64,000 bases of DNA. It comes from Maratus speciosus (lineage: Eukaryota; Arthropoda; Arachnida; Araneae; Salticidae). The stretch spans positions 96,181,307 to 96,245,306 of the forward strand of contig OZ010800.1 in assembly GCA_963932465.1 (NCBI GenBank), read 5' to 3'. Shown here in pieces: positions 1 through 12,989 of this stretch; position 1 is the stretch's first letter; each line of letters opens with the position of its first letter. The notes below the pieces were generated by a model. It did no database searches and was not told where the DNA came from. It was given only the letters and a program-made list of their open reading frames with translations. Both the position numbers and the translations under genes were made by a program.

Positions 1-1681
1 CAACAATACACTAAGGCAACAATGTTCAACTTTTAAATTAATGATTGCCTTTCACAAATTTTAGCCATGCCCTTTCTTCATAAAACTTTTCTAAAACAAC
101 TATAATAAATTAACATATTGTATAACTGTAATGCTATGGAATTGCCAAAGAAATAAAGTAAATATATTAGCGATGCAGTTTAATGTTGTTTTTATTTCCT
201 TAAAAGTTCTAAAATATTTTGAATTTATTTTCTTAGCATATTCCATTCAAATATTTAATGCTTTAAGACTATACCATGCATGCTGAAAATCACTATGCTG
301 AGATAATAAAGTTTCAAAGTCTCTCAAAATAAAATGCTATCACTTAAATATGCATATCAGAATTCAAGTAAAAAACAGGTGCTTTTATGTTAGCCGGGTG
401 CAAATCTCATAAATTCTATTTTTCATTTTTTAAAACAAAATATAGAAAAAAAATGAATCGATTGTTTAATAACTATTTGCATTTACACCATTACTTTCAT
501 AAAGCATTTCTTTAAAGATAGTATTTTCATTATTCTTCTCATCTTATTACATTTATCTTTTTTTTTTAAAGTCTCATTTTCATCATCATTTAAATATATG
601 ATTTAAAACTTGTAATTTAAATTTTTCTTCAATTCTCTGAATTAATTACTACTTAATGTTGTTTAAATACTTTAATATATATCTTACTGAAAAAAAAAGA
701 TTATTGTTCACCGAATAACCCATACAGAAATTTAATTTAAGAATAAAACCCACTGGAATAAACAATAAATTAATTTCAATAACCCATTGAAATTCACCAT
801 CAAAAATTTCATTGCATTTAAAATACCTTTTTTATGATCAGGGCTACCCCCCCCCCCCCCCAAAAAAAAAAAACAATCTACTCAATTCCAAACACTCATT
901 TTAAGCACAGATATAAATTTATTCAGAGAAACTATGCAATATCAATAATACTATAGGCAATAACCAGCCATATTCAAGCTCATGTTACTAAACATGATAT
1001 ATTCAATGTTGTAGTGAATAAAAAAAAAAAAAATGAGGGTATTACAATTATAATATCTAACTCAAACACAAATTGTCGAATTTACACATTAAAAAATAGT
1101 TAATTAGAATAATAGCAATCTATTTACTCAAATAAGAAAATAACTTAAAAAAAAATACATAAATGGAAGTGTATGCAAAAATTGAACCTTCTTTTAATTA
1201 CTTGCTTTTTTAAAAAATATATAATAAACAGAAAGATTATTGCATATTTAATTTGCTTAGTTAAATTTAGCCTTCTATTAGTGCATTATAATTGAGGTTA
1301 ATTTTGATACTAAATTATATTTTGGCAATACATTCAATATCATCATTGCATTTTTGCTTATTTAAAAATAATGTTAACAGTAAACAATTTCACAATATGT
1401 ACAAAAAAGAAAAAGATTACAAATATTTGTCCTTTTTTAAAAATATTTTTTTCAGTTTTTTTTTTTTTTTTTTTTTTGTCATTAATGAATTTGAATTTCA
1501 AACACTATGATATTTTTAAATGAAATCATTGTAAAAGCTTTTAAAAAAAAGTTTTTTTAACATAATGTGAAATTTTTGAATGTATTATTATATAAGAGCA
1601 ATAGAACAATACAGCAAATTCTATTTTTGCATGAACTTTCATTTACATAACTTAAATTTGCCACACATATATATATATATA
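1..1681. other. AT-rich non-coding sequence
   Basis: No gene is supported. The stretch is AT-rich with homopolymer tracts: a C-run followed by an A-run near 846-873, an A-run near 1021-1033 and a T-run near 1456-1477. The 72- and 70-codon frames here are low-complexity K/N/F/I translations without any recognisable motif. Confidence 0.6.
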
Positions 1682-1975
1682 CAGTCGAACTCGGTTAAGA
1701 CGTATTTCAATGGATTGGATAAAAATCACATATTAAACGTGATTAGCATAATGTTGCAGAAACTGAGCTTATTTATACATCTAATCTTCTAAATGAACTT
1801 TAGTTTATATACTTATGGTTGAACATTGTTCCTTTTACGAATAATTATATTAAAATTTGACTGTATTCGTTTAACTTATGATTCATTTTATAGGACCAAC
1901 TGAAATAATATACAGATTCAAATATGACTTTATTGTCGATTAATACGTTATGACAAAACATAAAACAATGGAATT
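1682..1975 (+). mobile_element. Tigger/pogo-like DNA transposon, left-end fragment
   Basis: Preceded by TA and starting CAGTCGAACTCGGTTAAG, which has the form of a Tigger/pogo terminal repeat. The next ~290 bp are recognisably related to the left part of the element at 43413: both have a 'TTAA..GT.TTT' start, then a 'CA(T/C)(A/G)TATTAA' segment, then a 'CAAATAT(G/A)AC' segment. I could not find a matching right end, so this copy is probably truncated. Confidence 0.55.
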
Positions 1976-2659
1976 AGAGACGACTTGGCTCCACACATAT
2001 TGAGATGCAAGTAACTAACCAGCCATGACTAAAACTGGAGCAAACTAGTATCAGCAGAGAGTAACGAATAAATAAAATTGAAAATGGAAGAACCTTTCCC
2101 CTTTGCTTCAAATGCATTTAACAACACACAGTTCTAGGGAGGCTTTATTCACTACAGTGTATGAGAGGACTGGATAACATACACCATGCAAAGAAGAAAG
2201 AATAAGTAACAAAAAGCGATAAAAATTCGTCTATCTTTCATCTTCAGTAAAGACATACATGAAGTGAGAGACAAAGAATGTTAGAATATGGGATCAAATA
2301 AGAATTGCAGTGTTGTAAGTTTAGTGTGATTTTTTTAATACAAATATGTTCCACTATTTCCGACTAATAATATTTGACTTAATTAGTATAAGGTGAATAT
2401 TACTATTTGGAAAAAGTGTTACATGTCTGAATAAAAAACTCTCGAGTTTGTTATTCACACTATTACTATTCGAGTTTGTTAGATTTTTTTTGTTCATTCT
2501 GTTTTTGGGTTTGATATCTATTTTTAATTGTATGCTCTGACTCTCAGATGGCTTTGGAGAACTTAATTGATTTACATTTTGAAATTGTGTGAATTTTATA
2601 TTATATATATTAATTTTTATTTTTAAAAAATGATAATGATTTGTAATATTACATAATGG

Positions 2660-2693
<34 letters not shown>

Positions 2694-2738
2694 CACTTTC
2701 TTTTTACATGATTTGTCTAGATTTAACATAATGAACCC

Positions 2739-2774
<36 letters not shown>

Positions 2775-3835
2775 TTCTTTAGGGTTTATACTAATTTTCA
2801 CAAAAATAAATAAATAAATAAATAAATAATTCCGAGTAATCTTTCAGAATTAATATTTTTTTTTCTTTCTTTCAACAAGCAACGACAAACTATGGAAAAT
2901 AGCAGTGATTGTTGGCTAATGTGAACTTTAAATATAGATTGGATAGTTTTTCATGGGTAGCTGAAAATATTTTCCAGGTTTTGGGAGGAATTACAGGCAG
3001 AACTATGAACATAGGGAACACTGTTCTATAAGTTAAACTGGAGCTTTCTATAAATTACAATTTATTAAAAATATAAATCAAATGGGACGGTTACATGCTT
3101 GAAATTCAATTACTATCTCACATGTCTATAGACTATGAAAATTTGAACAGACAAGCATAAAATGTGTACAATGACAGTTGTCCTCTAGAAATGAAACACA
3201 AATAATATTCTGCTATGCGTAAATTAAATACTTCGTATACATTTATTTTTATGGATTAGTGACTTTAATTTTTTTTCTTACATTTACTATATATGTTTAT
3301 TACATGTACAATCTTTATATGATAAAAGTGCAGCACACAAAAAAATTCAAGTTTATAGCAGGAATTTTCATATTGTTTGTTGCATTATTTTTGCAGATTT
3401 ATTAGGTTTGGAAAAAATCTTCTGTTCCTCTATGTACAATGTATTTATTTATATTTAATACAATTTTTTTAACTTTTTTTTAATGCATCTATCATGTAAA
3501 AAGAGAATTTGATGTATAAGTTAATAGATCACACAAATATTAGTTTGAATTAACAATTCAAATAGTAAATTTTAAAAGTTATAAAAAAAATTTTAAATAT
3601 CAAAAGAAGAAAAAAAATCTAAATGTTTCTCAAATTGTTCTCAAGTGGGACCCCTTTTATAAGTCAAAATGTTCTACCTATCATTTTTCTCTTGTTGTTT
3701 TCAAAAGCAAATTTATCTTCTTTTTTTTTTTTTTTGTACCAGTATACTTATATTTTAAAATAGAATTAATTAAAATTAATTTAACTTTATTTTGGTATTA
3801 AATAATTAAAGAAAATCCATATACATTTTTATTAA
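1976..3835. other. non-coding, with microsatellites
   Basis: No coding signal. Simple repeats present: a (TA)n run at about 2660-2689, an A-run at 2743-2769, and an AAAT repeat at about 2803-2828. A T-run lies near 3721-3735. The remainder is AT-rich sequence I do not recognise. Confidence 0.6.
2660..2828. repeat. microsatellite cluster: (TA)n, poly-A, (AAAT)n
   Basis: Three simple repeats fall within 170 bp: about 15 TA units, a 27-base A-run, and about six AAAT units. Confidence 0.9.
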
Positions 3836-3924
3836 ACATCATCATCATCCTTTCGACTATACAGTGGGTTTCTTTGACTCATAAAAGTGTTTCTAAGAGT
3901 TCTTTTCAATTTTTCTTTGTCCAG

Positions 3925-4063
3925 GACAATAACATGACTTAACTTCTAAACCTTCAACCGAATTTGTCCAAGTCATTCTTGGTCTGCCCCTCTTTTGTCT
4001 CCCTTCCTAAATTATTTTTGGAAGATGTCCTACTTTCATTTTGTGAACATGCCCATACCATCT
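3925..4063 (-). pseudogene. non-LTR retrotransposon reverse transcriptase, C-terminal remnant
   Basis: Read on the minus strand, this segment encodes RWYGHVHKM at its start and then, after an in-frame TAG at 4007-4009, EGRQKRGRPRMTW. The pair 'RW(Y/F)GHV.RM' followed by '(E/P)GRRKRGRPR.TW' is the well-known extreme C-terminus of reverse transcriptases from RTE/Jockey-type LINEs, where it follows the RT domain. Only this C-terminal piece is left, the RT core is absent, and the frame is broken by the stop, so it is a dead 5'-truncated copy. A CAT trinucleotide run at about 3838-3848 on the plus strand could be the tail of the element. The family is known from other genomes; the assignment to a particular clade is not possible from this piece. 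Confidence 0.75.
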
Positions 4064-4504
4064 GAGCTTGTTATGTTTGATCGCCTGTACAACATCCTAT
4101 CTGACTTTCATGATTTCATGAATTTATTAAACATTAAACATTCCATGCGCGTAGTATATATAGTATCACACAATGAGAATGAACAGCGGCTGGTAGAAAA
4201 TGTTTTCTTTGACTAACAATTTACAATAAGAACTGGAGGTTAAAAAGAAAAAAAAGATAAGTGTAATATCTTAACTTTGAAATTCTCAACTATAATGTAA
4301 GATATACAAATTATTTAAATTTACAGTTTCTTTTAGAAATTCAATAGGCCACCAGGGAAGACACTGAGAACCACAGTTCAAGAAATGCTGATTAAGACTG
4401 TTTTAAAAATGAGAAAATTAAGAGCAAAATATTTAATTATTACCGTAAGCAAATAGTCTGTTGACTAGATATTAAAATGATGACAATACCAAGTGATTCA
4501 AAAT

Positions 4505-4880
4505 AGGGGTTATGGTGATTATCTCTTAAACTGAAGATGATAAAAATATACTTCCAGTTACAAAAAGTACACAAATCAGGCATAGCTTTTAAATATGGCA
4601 TTTGTTTTATACGGGACTGTATACAAAATAAAATATGAAATTCAATTTTTTATACAGCCCCTTTTTCCTATAACTTTACATTTAGAAAAATGCTGTCCTG
4701 CATGTAAGGAGTTTAAAAAAAAAAAATCCATTTATTTATGGGCAAAACTTACTGAGTTAAATTTTGTGAATTTTAAGTTTCCTGGCACAAAAACTGTGTG
4801 TGTGTGTTTTGTGACAGGAAGCACTGAAAATTCATAAAATTCAAATTATCATAACTTGGTAAGTTCTGATTGTAAGAGAA
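4505..4880. mobile_element. short interspersed repeat (same family as 40944-41330)
   Basis: The segment begins GGGGTTATGGTGATTATC, followed by TCTTAAAC, and shares an ordered series of words with 40944-41330: 'GGCATTTGTTTTATA', 'GGGACTGTATAC', 'CTGGCAC', 'AAATTCATAAA' and 'ATCATAACTT'. An inverted copy of the terminal word occurs at 44379-44400. This suggests a TIR-bearing DNA element. A TG microsatellite lies at about 4795-4809. Confidence 0.5.
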
Positions 4881-6252
4881 TGGAATTTTTTTAAATATTT
4901 TTTTTTTTTTTGGACCTATAATTTATAGGAAAAGGGGAGGAGGAGTGTAAAAAGATTAAACTTTGTATTTTAATATGTATACAGTTCCTTGCAAAACAAA
5001 TATGATACTGAAAGCTATACTTGATTTGCATATGTTTTATAATTGGAAGTCTATTTCTAAAAGCTATACCTTATTTGGTTATTTTTTATAGTTGGAAGTA
5101 TATTTCTATCACCAGCAGTTCAAGAGATAATTGCTATTACCTCTATTTTGAATCCCCAGTAATGGAGAATTTGCACGTTTTCTGGCTTTATCACGAAACA
5201 ATAGTACATGAAAAAATAAGAAGGGTAGCCTGCATATTTTTTTTATTTTGAACTTTTATTATTGATTTATGATTGTTTTAATATCGCACTAGTTATCATA
5301 TCCCGAAAGTGCTCTGTAATACATCTGATGTCACAGTTCATGACAACAAACGACATATATTGTTTACGTGCGTCGCTTTTCAACTTGTCCATTTTAAATA
5401 TTGCTTTTTCTAAAATTATTATGACTGAGAACACAAAGTCATATTATAAATACAGTGAAACCTCCCTGTACGACCACCTTCCTGAACGATCATTTTTTCA
5501 TTCAAAAATTTTCAGGAAAAAAATAGCAAGGTAAATCTCTGAACAAAAGGCTACGTAAGTCCTTAAGTATTTTATCTTTATCCAGTGGTCGCATTATATA
5601 GGGAAAATTTTATCGTTCCTTAAAGAAAGGTGTGATGAAGATATTATTTTCAAAATAGTGGTAGGGACAATAAAAGATTCCCTATAGCATAGCTGTCAAC
5701 TTTTACACTTTCCTCTTACCAATAAAATATTATAGTAAATGTTGTCTAATTTAATCGTCAAAATCTTATAATTAAACAAAATGAAAATCTCTATTAAATT
5801 TTAGTGGTAGCAAGAAAGCGTAAAAATTGGCAACTATGCCTATAGAATGCGACCCCTGTGTATACTACAATTTCCAGGTCTGGCTATCTGGCTTTCAGGG
5901 GCAAGGTACTTGCATTCATAAAATGTTGAAATAATTTAATGACACCAATATTTACAAGAGAATCTATCTGAAAACATGTAAAAGTATATTTTCACATACT
6001 TAATAAAGGTTAAATTTTAATTCAGGTGTCAATGTGGCAATTAGGAATTAAAATTAAGTGATGCCATAACGGCATCACCGCCTCTCAAGGGGTCAAGAAA
6101 TTTGGTTTGATACCACTCAATAGGCTTTTTTTTTCAAATTTCATTACGTTATTTTAATAAGGTATTCTATCATTTTCTTTATTGTGAGCAAAAACCAATG
6201 GAGAAATTTACTTCCCGTAGTAAGAGAAACACAAAAAAATTATTTATAACTA

Positions 6253-6694
6253 TTGGGGTAACTGGATCCAGCATGGCCCAGTTACCCCGGATACATGTCC
6301 CAGTTACCCCATTCTTGAAACATTTATGGGGTAACTGGGACACCAGGCTTACATTTAAAACATGAAGTAAATATGTATAGATACCTAATAATATTAATGT
6401 AGTTATATGTCTAATCTTAAAAAAAAAAAAAAAGATTGTTTAATAAAAGTACTTACAGTATTTTAATAAAAATCCAAGGAAGTTCAACCATATTGACGTT
6501 GTTTTTAAAAAAAGAAACGTAAATTTTTAACAACCTATCACAGCAAAGTGAGAGCTATGATTGAGTTGATACATGTTATTTTAGGAAGTAGAGATAAAGG
6601 GGCATTGCTCACAAAAGCTAAAACTTAAAAAACACCAACAGTTTTTTATAAAATAGCCTATGACCCAGTTACCTCATGGTTCTAGTTACCCCAA
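6253..6694. mobile_element. MITE with TTGGGGTAACT terminal repeats
   Basis: The left end TTGGGGTAACTGGA pairs with a right end whose reverse complement is TTGGGGTAACTAGA. Further copies of 'CCCAGTTACCCC' occur internally at about 6280-6310, giving a subterminally repetitive structure. It is about 440 bp, non-coding, and lies inside the 5453-7178 element. The left side is preceded by TA but the right side is not followed by TA, so the target duplication is uncertain. Confidence 0.6.
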
Positions 6695-6780
6695 CAAACC
6701 TTATTTTTATTTACTTACTATTTTTCGCATAGGCAAGTGAAATATTTGGTTTGACTTTGCGCAAAATTGATGTAAAAAGT

Positions 6781-6871
6781 TAGGGGGTCGACTTATACGC
6801 GGGTTTTTGATTTTTTGCAGAGTTTGCATTCGAAAGTTAGGGGGTCGACCTATACGCGAGTATATACGGTA
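6781..6871. mobile_element. terminal fragment of a pogo-type element
   Basis: Two copies of 'AGGGGGTCGAC(T/C)TATACGCG' about 60 bp apart, the second followed by AGTATATACGGTA. This matches the right end of the MITE at 39384-39713 and is related to the ends of 20926-21692. Only one end is present. Confidence 0.6.
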
Positions 6872-7178
6872 TTTACTGAACTTTGAAAGGACTTGGAAAT
6901 AAAAGTTATGAAAGATAAAACCATAAAATCAAAGCATTCAACAATATATTCCTTTTTTAAACTCTGCAGTAGTTAACTTATGTAATTAACTTTTATTTTG
7001 ATACTTAAATTTTTATATTTTTTTCCTAATGTGAAAAATAAATTTTAATAACATTATTTCTTACCCTTTTTCAACAATTAAAATCTAGATTTAAACATGA
7101 CCTCCATTAAGAGACCACCTCTCGAAACGATCAATTTTTACTGGAACGGAATGTGGTCGCTTTAAGGAGGTTTTACTG

Positions 7179-10100
7179 TACTGTATTGTGCCACTCTGCA
7201 CTAATACAACCAATTTCAGCGAGTCTAACTTAATGTTGATAACTTCTAGTGAAAAGTTGTTTTTCAATGTGCAATTAGAAAATCATGGAATAAAGCTATG
7301 AAGAGAGATGACAAGAAAAATCTTAATTTATCTAATAGTACATCATCTCTTTGATCTTGGGAAGATCATTTTTCAGTAAGTTCATATTTGATTTTGTTTA
7401 AATATTATTATTTTAGAACATTAATTGATTGAATAAATAGTTACTCAAGAGAAAAAAAAAGCATTCATATTTATAACGTGATGTGCTCATTCATATTTAA
7501 AAACAGAACAAAAACTCTCTGTAGTAGATTTCATACGTGTATTGTATCTGTAAAGATTCATAAGCAATAATCCTGTATTATTGATGATTAAATAGGTAAA
7601 ACGTAGAAACGTCTGAGAAATGACACACACAAATATGTTAGTTTTTAATTCAGGAAGTAAATAAAAATTTTATTGTGTAAATGTACATTTTTATTAAGTT
7701 AGGGACTAGGTTAAAAAAATAAAGGATTTATTTTGAAAAATATTTTGTCATGTCTTAATAGAGATTAAAAACGTAAAAATATTGAAACTACTCAAAAAAC
7801 ATTTTTAATATTAAATTTTTACTTTCCAACATAAAAATACTTTAGGTCCCTGCTGCCTATGACACCGTGTAACAGGCGTGCTTCGACCACACTGCATAAT
7901 CTTTAAAAAAAAAATCAACAGAAAAAAACGAGAACCAGATCCCTGCTGCCTGAGGCACCGCATAGCAGCACTGCAAATTCTTGTAAAAAAAACCCTAAAA
8001 ATTTACAAAAGTGTCCCTAGGGGGCGAAGTGGGGGGGAGGGGCACCGGATGTACATAATATGAATAAGTTTTCATACATCTTTCTAACGATATGTCACAT
8101 GAGGCATGTACTCAAAATTTAGAAAATAGCTCCTCCCCGGACGACCCTCCCTCCCCCTGCATTTCCCCCTTTCAAATATCTAATGTTAAAAAATAATATT
8201 TATTTCAGTGTTAAGTGAAAAATCGCATTTAAAACACAATAAACAGTTGATCTGAAGAAAAAAAGAGAAAACTCAGTTTTCACTTTTTTTGTGTTTCTCC
8301 ACCCCCCACCCCCCACACACCAAAAATCAACTCACCCTAAATTTATAAAATCCTTATTATGCGTTAAAAACAACGTCAAAGTTTAAAAGCGATCGGTTCT
8401 ATATTTTTCCTAATTTTAACAATATCCCGTCAACTCTCTCTATGTGAAAAGATTTTTAATGTGTTTAAAAATCGATTTTTTCATAAACTTACCGTTCAAT
8501 TTCTTTCAAATTGACATTTTATAAATCAACGTACAAAATAACATCCAGAAGCAAAAGAACCAAATTTGTAAAATCAGTAGTTTAAAAAATTTTAACCTTT
8601 ATTTCCAAAGCCTATATCTCTTTTCTTTCCGTTCTGCTTGCTAACAAAATGTAAACATTGGCATGTCGTGAACTGTGACGTCATAGTAAGCCATGCCCCG
8701 ATTTGGAGAGATGTGATTTTAGCTTACTTTTAGGATTAATTATTTAATATTATTGATATTTTTTTGCGTTTTTGAGAACATTTTTGAAAACTGTGGATGT
8801 GGAATTATCAGAAAAATATAAAAATGATCAAATCCCCCATGTGTGCAAATTCCTCATTGTGTCTTTATACGATATCAGCCATATATTTATGGTGGCAAAA
8901 TGGGAAGAATCTCCCCACCCCCCCTAAAAAAAAAAACCCAGCAACAAAGTACTACTTTTAACAATAACTACAAGTGTAGCAGCATACACAGCTAGTATTT
9001 TTCATAGTCTAGCAAAAAACAAGTTCAGATCTAGAGAGTCTTCTAGGGAATGGGCAGTATAACAAACTTGGAATTTCTAAATAAGCATGGATTTACAATC
9101 TTCCTGGACAAAGAACAACTCAAAAGTCCATATAAAGTAGTCATTCGATATAACTACAGTCAATTATAGAGTCTTTCTCATTCTAACGACAGACCCCCCC
9201 CCCCCCCCCAAAAAAAAAAGAGAGAAAAAAACAATATACATAACCATTCATGAAGCATTACTTTTATATTTATCAGAACAACCAATTAGACCAAACATTC
9301 CAGTAAGACCAGCCTTTTCAACTTTTCTACCATTGTTGTTTGAGATTGTACATCAGAAAAGCTTAAAGATGTTCCATTTTTTCTTTAAATTTAGCCATTC
9401 CTACGGCATTCATGCGTATAAAATATTACAAAGACTTGTTATTGTCATCAATACTGCTCTTAAGACAATTAATTCCTGCATGAAGAATAATTGCAACATG
9501 TACTCGAAAAAGACTTACTGCATATAAAACTGTGTTTTTTTTTTGTTTGTTTCTAAAGTAGTTCAATAAAGAATAGTTTGAAACTTATTGAAGAAAAATT
9601 TAATCAGTAAAAATGGATAACTAGTAAAAAACTGGATTTTTACCCTTTTTTAAGAGCTAATTCCTAACCATCAGACTCAACCAAGTTGATATTTTTTAGT
9701 ATATAACCTGAAAAGTTATTAAAAAGTTTTTTTTTAAATAAAATTTTAGAATTTTTTTGTATTATAAATTTTTTAAACAACTTTTTTGGTAATAATTGTA
9801 TTTTAGAATATGCAATGGGGCTTGTACACATTTTAAGCACTTGAGAGGTCTAAAAGCATTAAAATCAGGTTAGATATCTCAGCCTGGAGACTATTTATCA
9901 TCGCCCAAAGGATGGGTGATTATCCCATCAGTTCTGATGCGATATTAAGAATAGATTTCCAAAATCATCACAATTTTACATCTTTACAAATATGCTTAAT
10001 TTAAAAAAATTAAAATAGTGTAAAAAAAATGAGCTCCATATATATTAAATATGTCCAACCATCACAACCTATTCAAAATCACTTATTAAAAATACAAAAC

Positions 10101-10405
10101 ATATAGTTTTACAATGGATACATACACAATCAACAGGACAGTTCAAAATGAATCACATTAAAATATAACAACAAAAAGCTCTAATAAAATTGAAAATAAT
10201 ACATAAAACTTTAACAAAAAATAACAATTCACATAACAGACTTTAAAATTCTTAAAATACATCTTCTGTATAAGATGAAACATTAATAATTTAAAGTATT
10301 TTAAGAATTATGCTCAATAACAAATTTCATAAATAGATTTAAAAATATACAATTGCTGTTCTAAAAGCATGTCACAAATTAAATTCTATATACATTTTTT
10401 CCCCT
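7179..10405. other. 3' untranslated/downstream region of the minus-strand gene
   Basis: This lies immediately beyond the stop codon of the minus-strand gene, so an unknown part next to 10405 is its 3' UTR; I found no clear AATAAA within the first kilobase and do not place the end. The rest is non-coding: a two-copy direct repeat at 7847-7990 built on 'CCCTGCTGCCT.(A/T)G.CACCG', C-rich patches near 8120-8170 and 8300-8325, and a C-run/A-run at about 9194-9220. Confidence 0.5.
7847..7990. repeat. two-copy ~89-bp direct repeat
   Basis: The word 'TCCCTGCTGCCT' followed by 'CACCG', 'AGCA/GGC' and a C/T then an A-run occurs at about 7848 and again at about 7939. The unit is not otherwise recognised. 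Confidence 0.5.
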
Positions 10406-11125
10406 TCAAAAATATAAGTCTGATTCAAAACCAAGATTGTCATATGCAATAACAGTAACAGAATGTTCGCATTCTGACATGTTGTTATTTGTGCTACTAT
10501 CATGAGGCACAGACATGGACAGAGTAGAAGCAGTTTCTGAAGGCGACAAAAGTGAATTTTCAGATACATGAGATGATTCTTGTCGGTTAATTTCTGATTC
10601 CTGTTCAAGTTCTTTTTTTCTAGATGCAGCTTCAAGATTCATCAAAGCAACATCCACTTTTGATGAGATACTACTCAAATATGGTGAATTGGGCAATGAG
10701 GAGGAGGTATACTCTGTTTTAACACACTGATGATTATGACGTAATACAGGGGGAGTGGAAGAATGACTGAAAGAATATACAGTTTGACTAGGAGTTTCTA
10801 CTAATGATGATGGTATAACCTGAGAGTTCTCCGTATTAGAAGGCACAGGGAGAATCTCAGCAGAAGTGATAAAGTCAGATACATCTGAAGTATGTGGATT
10901 ATCACTGATATTTTTCCCAAAATTTAAATTATCAGCAATATCTTTCATGTTTTCACTGAAAGAGCTGCTTCTGCTACTTGAAGCCACAGCTGCTGGTTGA
11001 CATTCAATATTACTTGTTGGATTAACATCAGGCACACCGGAGTTGATTGACAGAGGTGCTTGTAAAGTGGATGGTGAAGCTTCAGTCCTTGGTCCAGTAT
11101 ATTCAGGTGGAGGAATGCCATAAAA
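10406..11125 (-). CDS. terminal exon of a single-pass membrane protein with PY motifs
   Basis: Last exon of the only supported host gene. On the minus strand a polypyrimidine tract and CAG (11128-11126) precede an open frame of 239 codons ending in TGA at 10408-10406. The exon starts in phase 0, matching the phase-0 end of the exon at 40614-40755. It opens FYGIPPPEYTGPRTE, which holds a PPxY motif of the type bound by WW domains of Nedd4-family ubiquitin ligases. The rest is a Ser/Thr-rich, acidic, probably disordered tail with serine clusters such as SSSRSSSFSE and a short charged stretch (ASRKKELEQESE). It ends SVTVIAYDNLGFESDLYF; YDNL fits the YxxPhi endocytic sorting pattern. Base composition is clearly less AT-rich than the flanks. 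I do not recognise the family: PY motifs beside a membrane span occur in Commissureless-, Ndfip- and PMEPA1-like proteins, but nothing here identifies one of these. Confidence 0.85.
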   Translation of the reverse strand, partial: FYGIPPPEYTGPRTEASPSTLQAPLSINSGVPDVNPTSNIECQPAAVASSSRSSSFSENMKDIADNLNFGKNISDNPHTSDVSDFITSAEILPVPSNTENSQVIPSSLVETPSQTVYSFSHSSTPPVLRHNHQCVKTEYTSSSLPNSPYLSSISSKVDVALMNLEAASRKKELEQESEINRQESSHVSENSLLSPSETASTLSMSVPHDSSTNNNMSECEHSVTVIAYDNLGFESDLYF

Positions 11126-11232
11126 CTGAAAAAGAAAAAGTCAGTCTTTCCAATAAAAATCAATGTTATTATTTATAAAATTTTATTTGTTCATTTACTT
11201 ATAAAAAATATAGTGAATAATATAATTAACAT

Positions 11233-12245
11233 CAAGGTTGGCACAATTTAAACCAATTAGGTTTTTTGTCAAAAAAACCATTTGGTTTTTTGGAGCAAAT
11301 CTAATATAATATTTTCTCTCTTTTGAATTTAAATGTTTTAAATTATTGATAGAAGTAAATTCTACTTTTAACACTTCATCTGAGCAGTCAACCTGAGATA
11401 TAATGAGCCTAGATCATGTTTCTATGCATGTAGAATGAAAATTAGCATGTGCTGATGAACATGCCTGGAACCCTAAAGATTTATCTTAAAACATGTGAAA
11501 TTAGAAAAGATAAAATTGATAAATAATATTCAATGTTTAGCATAAAATATTTTCATTTAACAAATGCAGATTATTTACAGCAGTTAATAACAAAACACTA
11601 TCATCTTTAAGATTTTGGTCAAGTTGTAAAAGAAATTTTTTTGGATTGGAGAAAATTATCATTAAAGAATTTAAAAGAGTAACTTAAGATATGAAGTATG
11701 AAGTTAAATAACACAGCTTGCAAAAATTGAGTGCTAGTTATAGCATTTCAATAATACCAATCAATCTTTTCTATTAGTTTCTGAATCTAATGATCAAAAA
11801 TGTTGACTTGGACACTTGGAGTTATCACTCAGAAAACAAAATAGCCAGAAGTATATGGATATTTAAAAATATAATACTAACAACCACCACAGAATAATAA
11901 TATTATATCCATGAAACTACATCAAATATTTATTGATTATTATATTATTAATCAAAAGATTCTTCATACGATTTTCAAGATACCAATGTTTCACTGTATA
12001 GAGCAGTTTACTTTGAACATAAGACATAGTCTGTTACTAATAATGTTTAAATTAGAAATGATTTCAATTTTCTACATAATTGACTGTAACTATTTAATTT
12101 GAATATTTTCAAATGAAGTTATATTACATATATAATATCCAGCAATGTTTATTTTATAACAGATATGCATCTGTATGCAATAGAAAATGATATTTAAAAA
12201 GATCCAGTTTAAACCAAAAAAAATCCTGGTTTTTTGCCAACCCTG
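11233..12245. mobile_element. hAT-type non-autonomous element
   Basis: The left end is CAAGGTTGGCA and the right end TTGCCAACCCTG (reverse complement CAGGGTTGGCAA). Each end also carries a 'TTTAAACC' and 'GGTTTTTTG' block. Flanks are ATTAACAT (11225-11232) and CTTAACAT (12246-12253), seven of eight bases alike, as expected for the 8-bp duplication of hAT elements. Length is 1.0 kb with no transposase frame. Confidence 0.75.
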
Positions 12246-12571
12246 CTTAACATTAAAAATTTCAATACTAACCAAATCAATGCCAAAAGAAAACAAATAA
12301 TGTACTGAAGAAATGAAGAATTGCTGTTAATCTAACAGAAGAATAACATTAACACTGTTCTCAAAAGCTTTTCACAAATGTTTTAACCTTTAGATGGAAC
12401 CCTGATAAATCGCATAGCGGAAGAATTCAGTGGCTATTTTTCCATCGTTTATGAAAATATTACATATCGAAATAAATATTAAAAATATATGACATATGAG
12501 AAATAAAATATAATTATGGATACTTATTAGAAAATCAATGGAAGTTTAGCAGAAATGCTAATGAGTTTAAG

Positions 12572-12816
12572 CAGTGGCGTGGCGTGAAAATTTTCGGTGG
12601 TCATCGCAATTATTTAAGTTTGTGGTGAAAAATTATTAACTCTAAAATTCAATGGTTGAATGTTCAAAAAAGAAACTTTAAATCTTACCTTCACTTATAC
12701 ATGAACTCCAAATGTTCTGCTAAAACTGGATCGTAGAGTTTTAAAAGCTTATTAAGAGTTTTAAAATATTGCTTGGTCATCGCCGCATCCAGCGATGACC
12801 GGACGCCACGCCACTG
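12572..12816. mobile_element. hAT MITE, CAGTGGCGTGGCGT ends
   Basis: A 245-bp element with perfect 14-bp terminal inverted repeats (CAGTGGCGTGGCGT and its complement) and a perfect 8-bp target duplication AGTTTAAG at 12564-12571 and 12817-12824. Subterminal 'GGTCATCGC' appears in both ends. It is non-coding and well preserved, so probably recent. Confidence 0.92.
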
Positions 12817-12989
12817 AGTTTAAGGTTAAAAAGATTTATTTGGTAACTATTCCTTTTCATTGGGAGTCACAAAAAAAGATAAATGCAGTTATTTTTAATT
12901 ATAAACTTTATTATTTAATTGGAGCATTTTTGTGATTCAATTAGGCAAACATTTCCGCTTTGAAACACCAGAGATAAAAAATAAAAAAT

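Larger units (their letters stand above)
5453..7178. mobile_element. non-autonomous Tigger/pogo-type element
   Basis: Terminal inverted repeats start CAGTGAAACCTCCCTGTACG on the left and end with the reverse complement of CAGTAAAACCTCCTTAAAGC on the right. Both are flanked by TA, the target duplication of the Tc1/mariner/pogo group. Subterminal 'GGTCGC' and 'GACCACC' words recur inside each end. The 1.73-kb interior has no transposase frame and holds a second element (6253-6694) and a terminal fragment of a third family (6781-6871). Confidence 0.75.

Noticed and set aside
10372..10635. 87-codon minus frame overlapping the terminal exon
   Set aside because: Alternative frame of the real exon; the longer frame has the splice acceptor, phase and PY motif.
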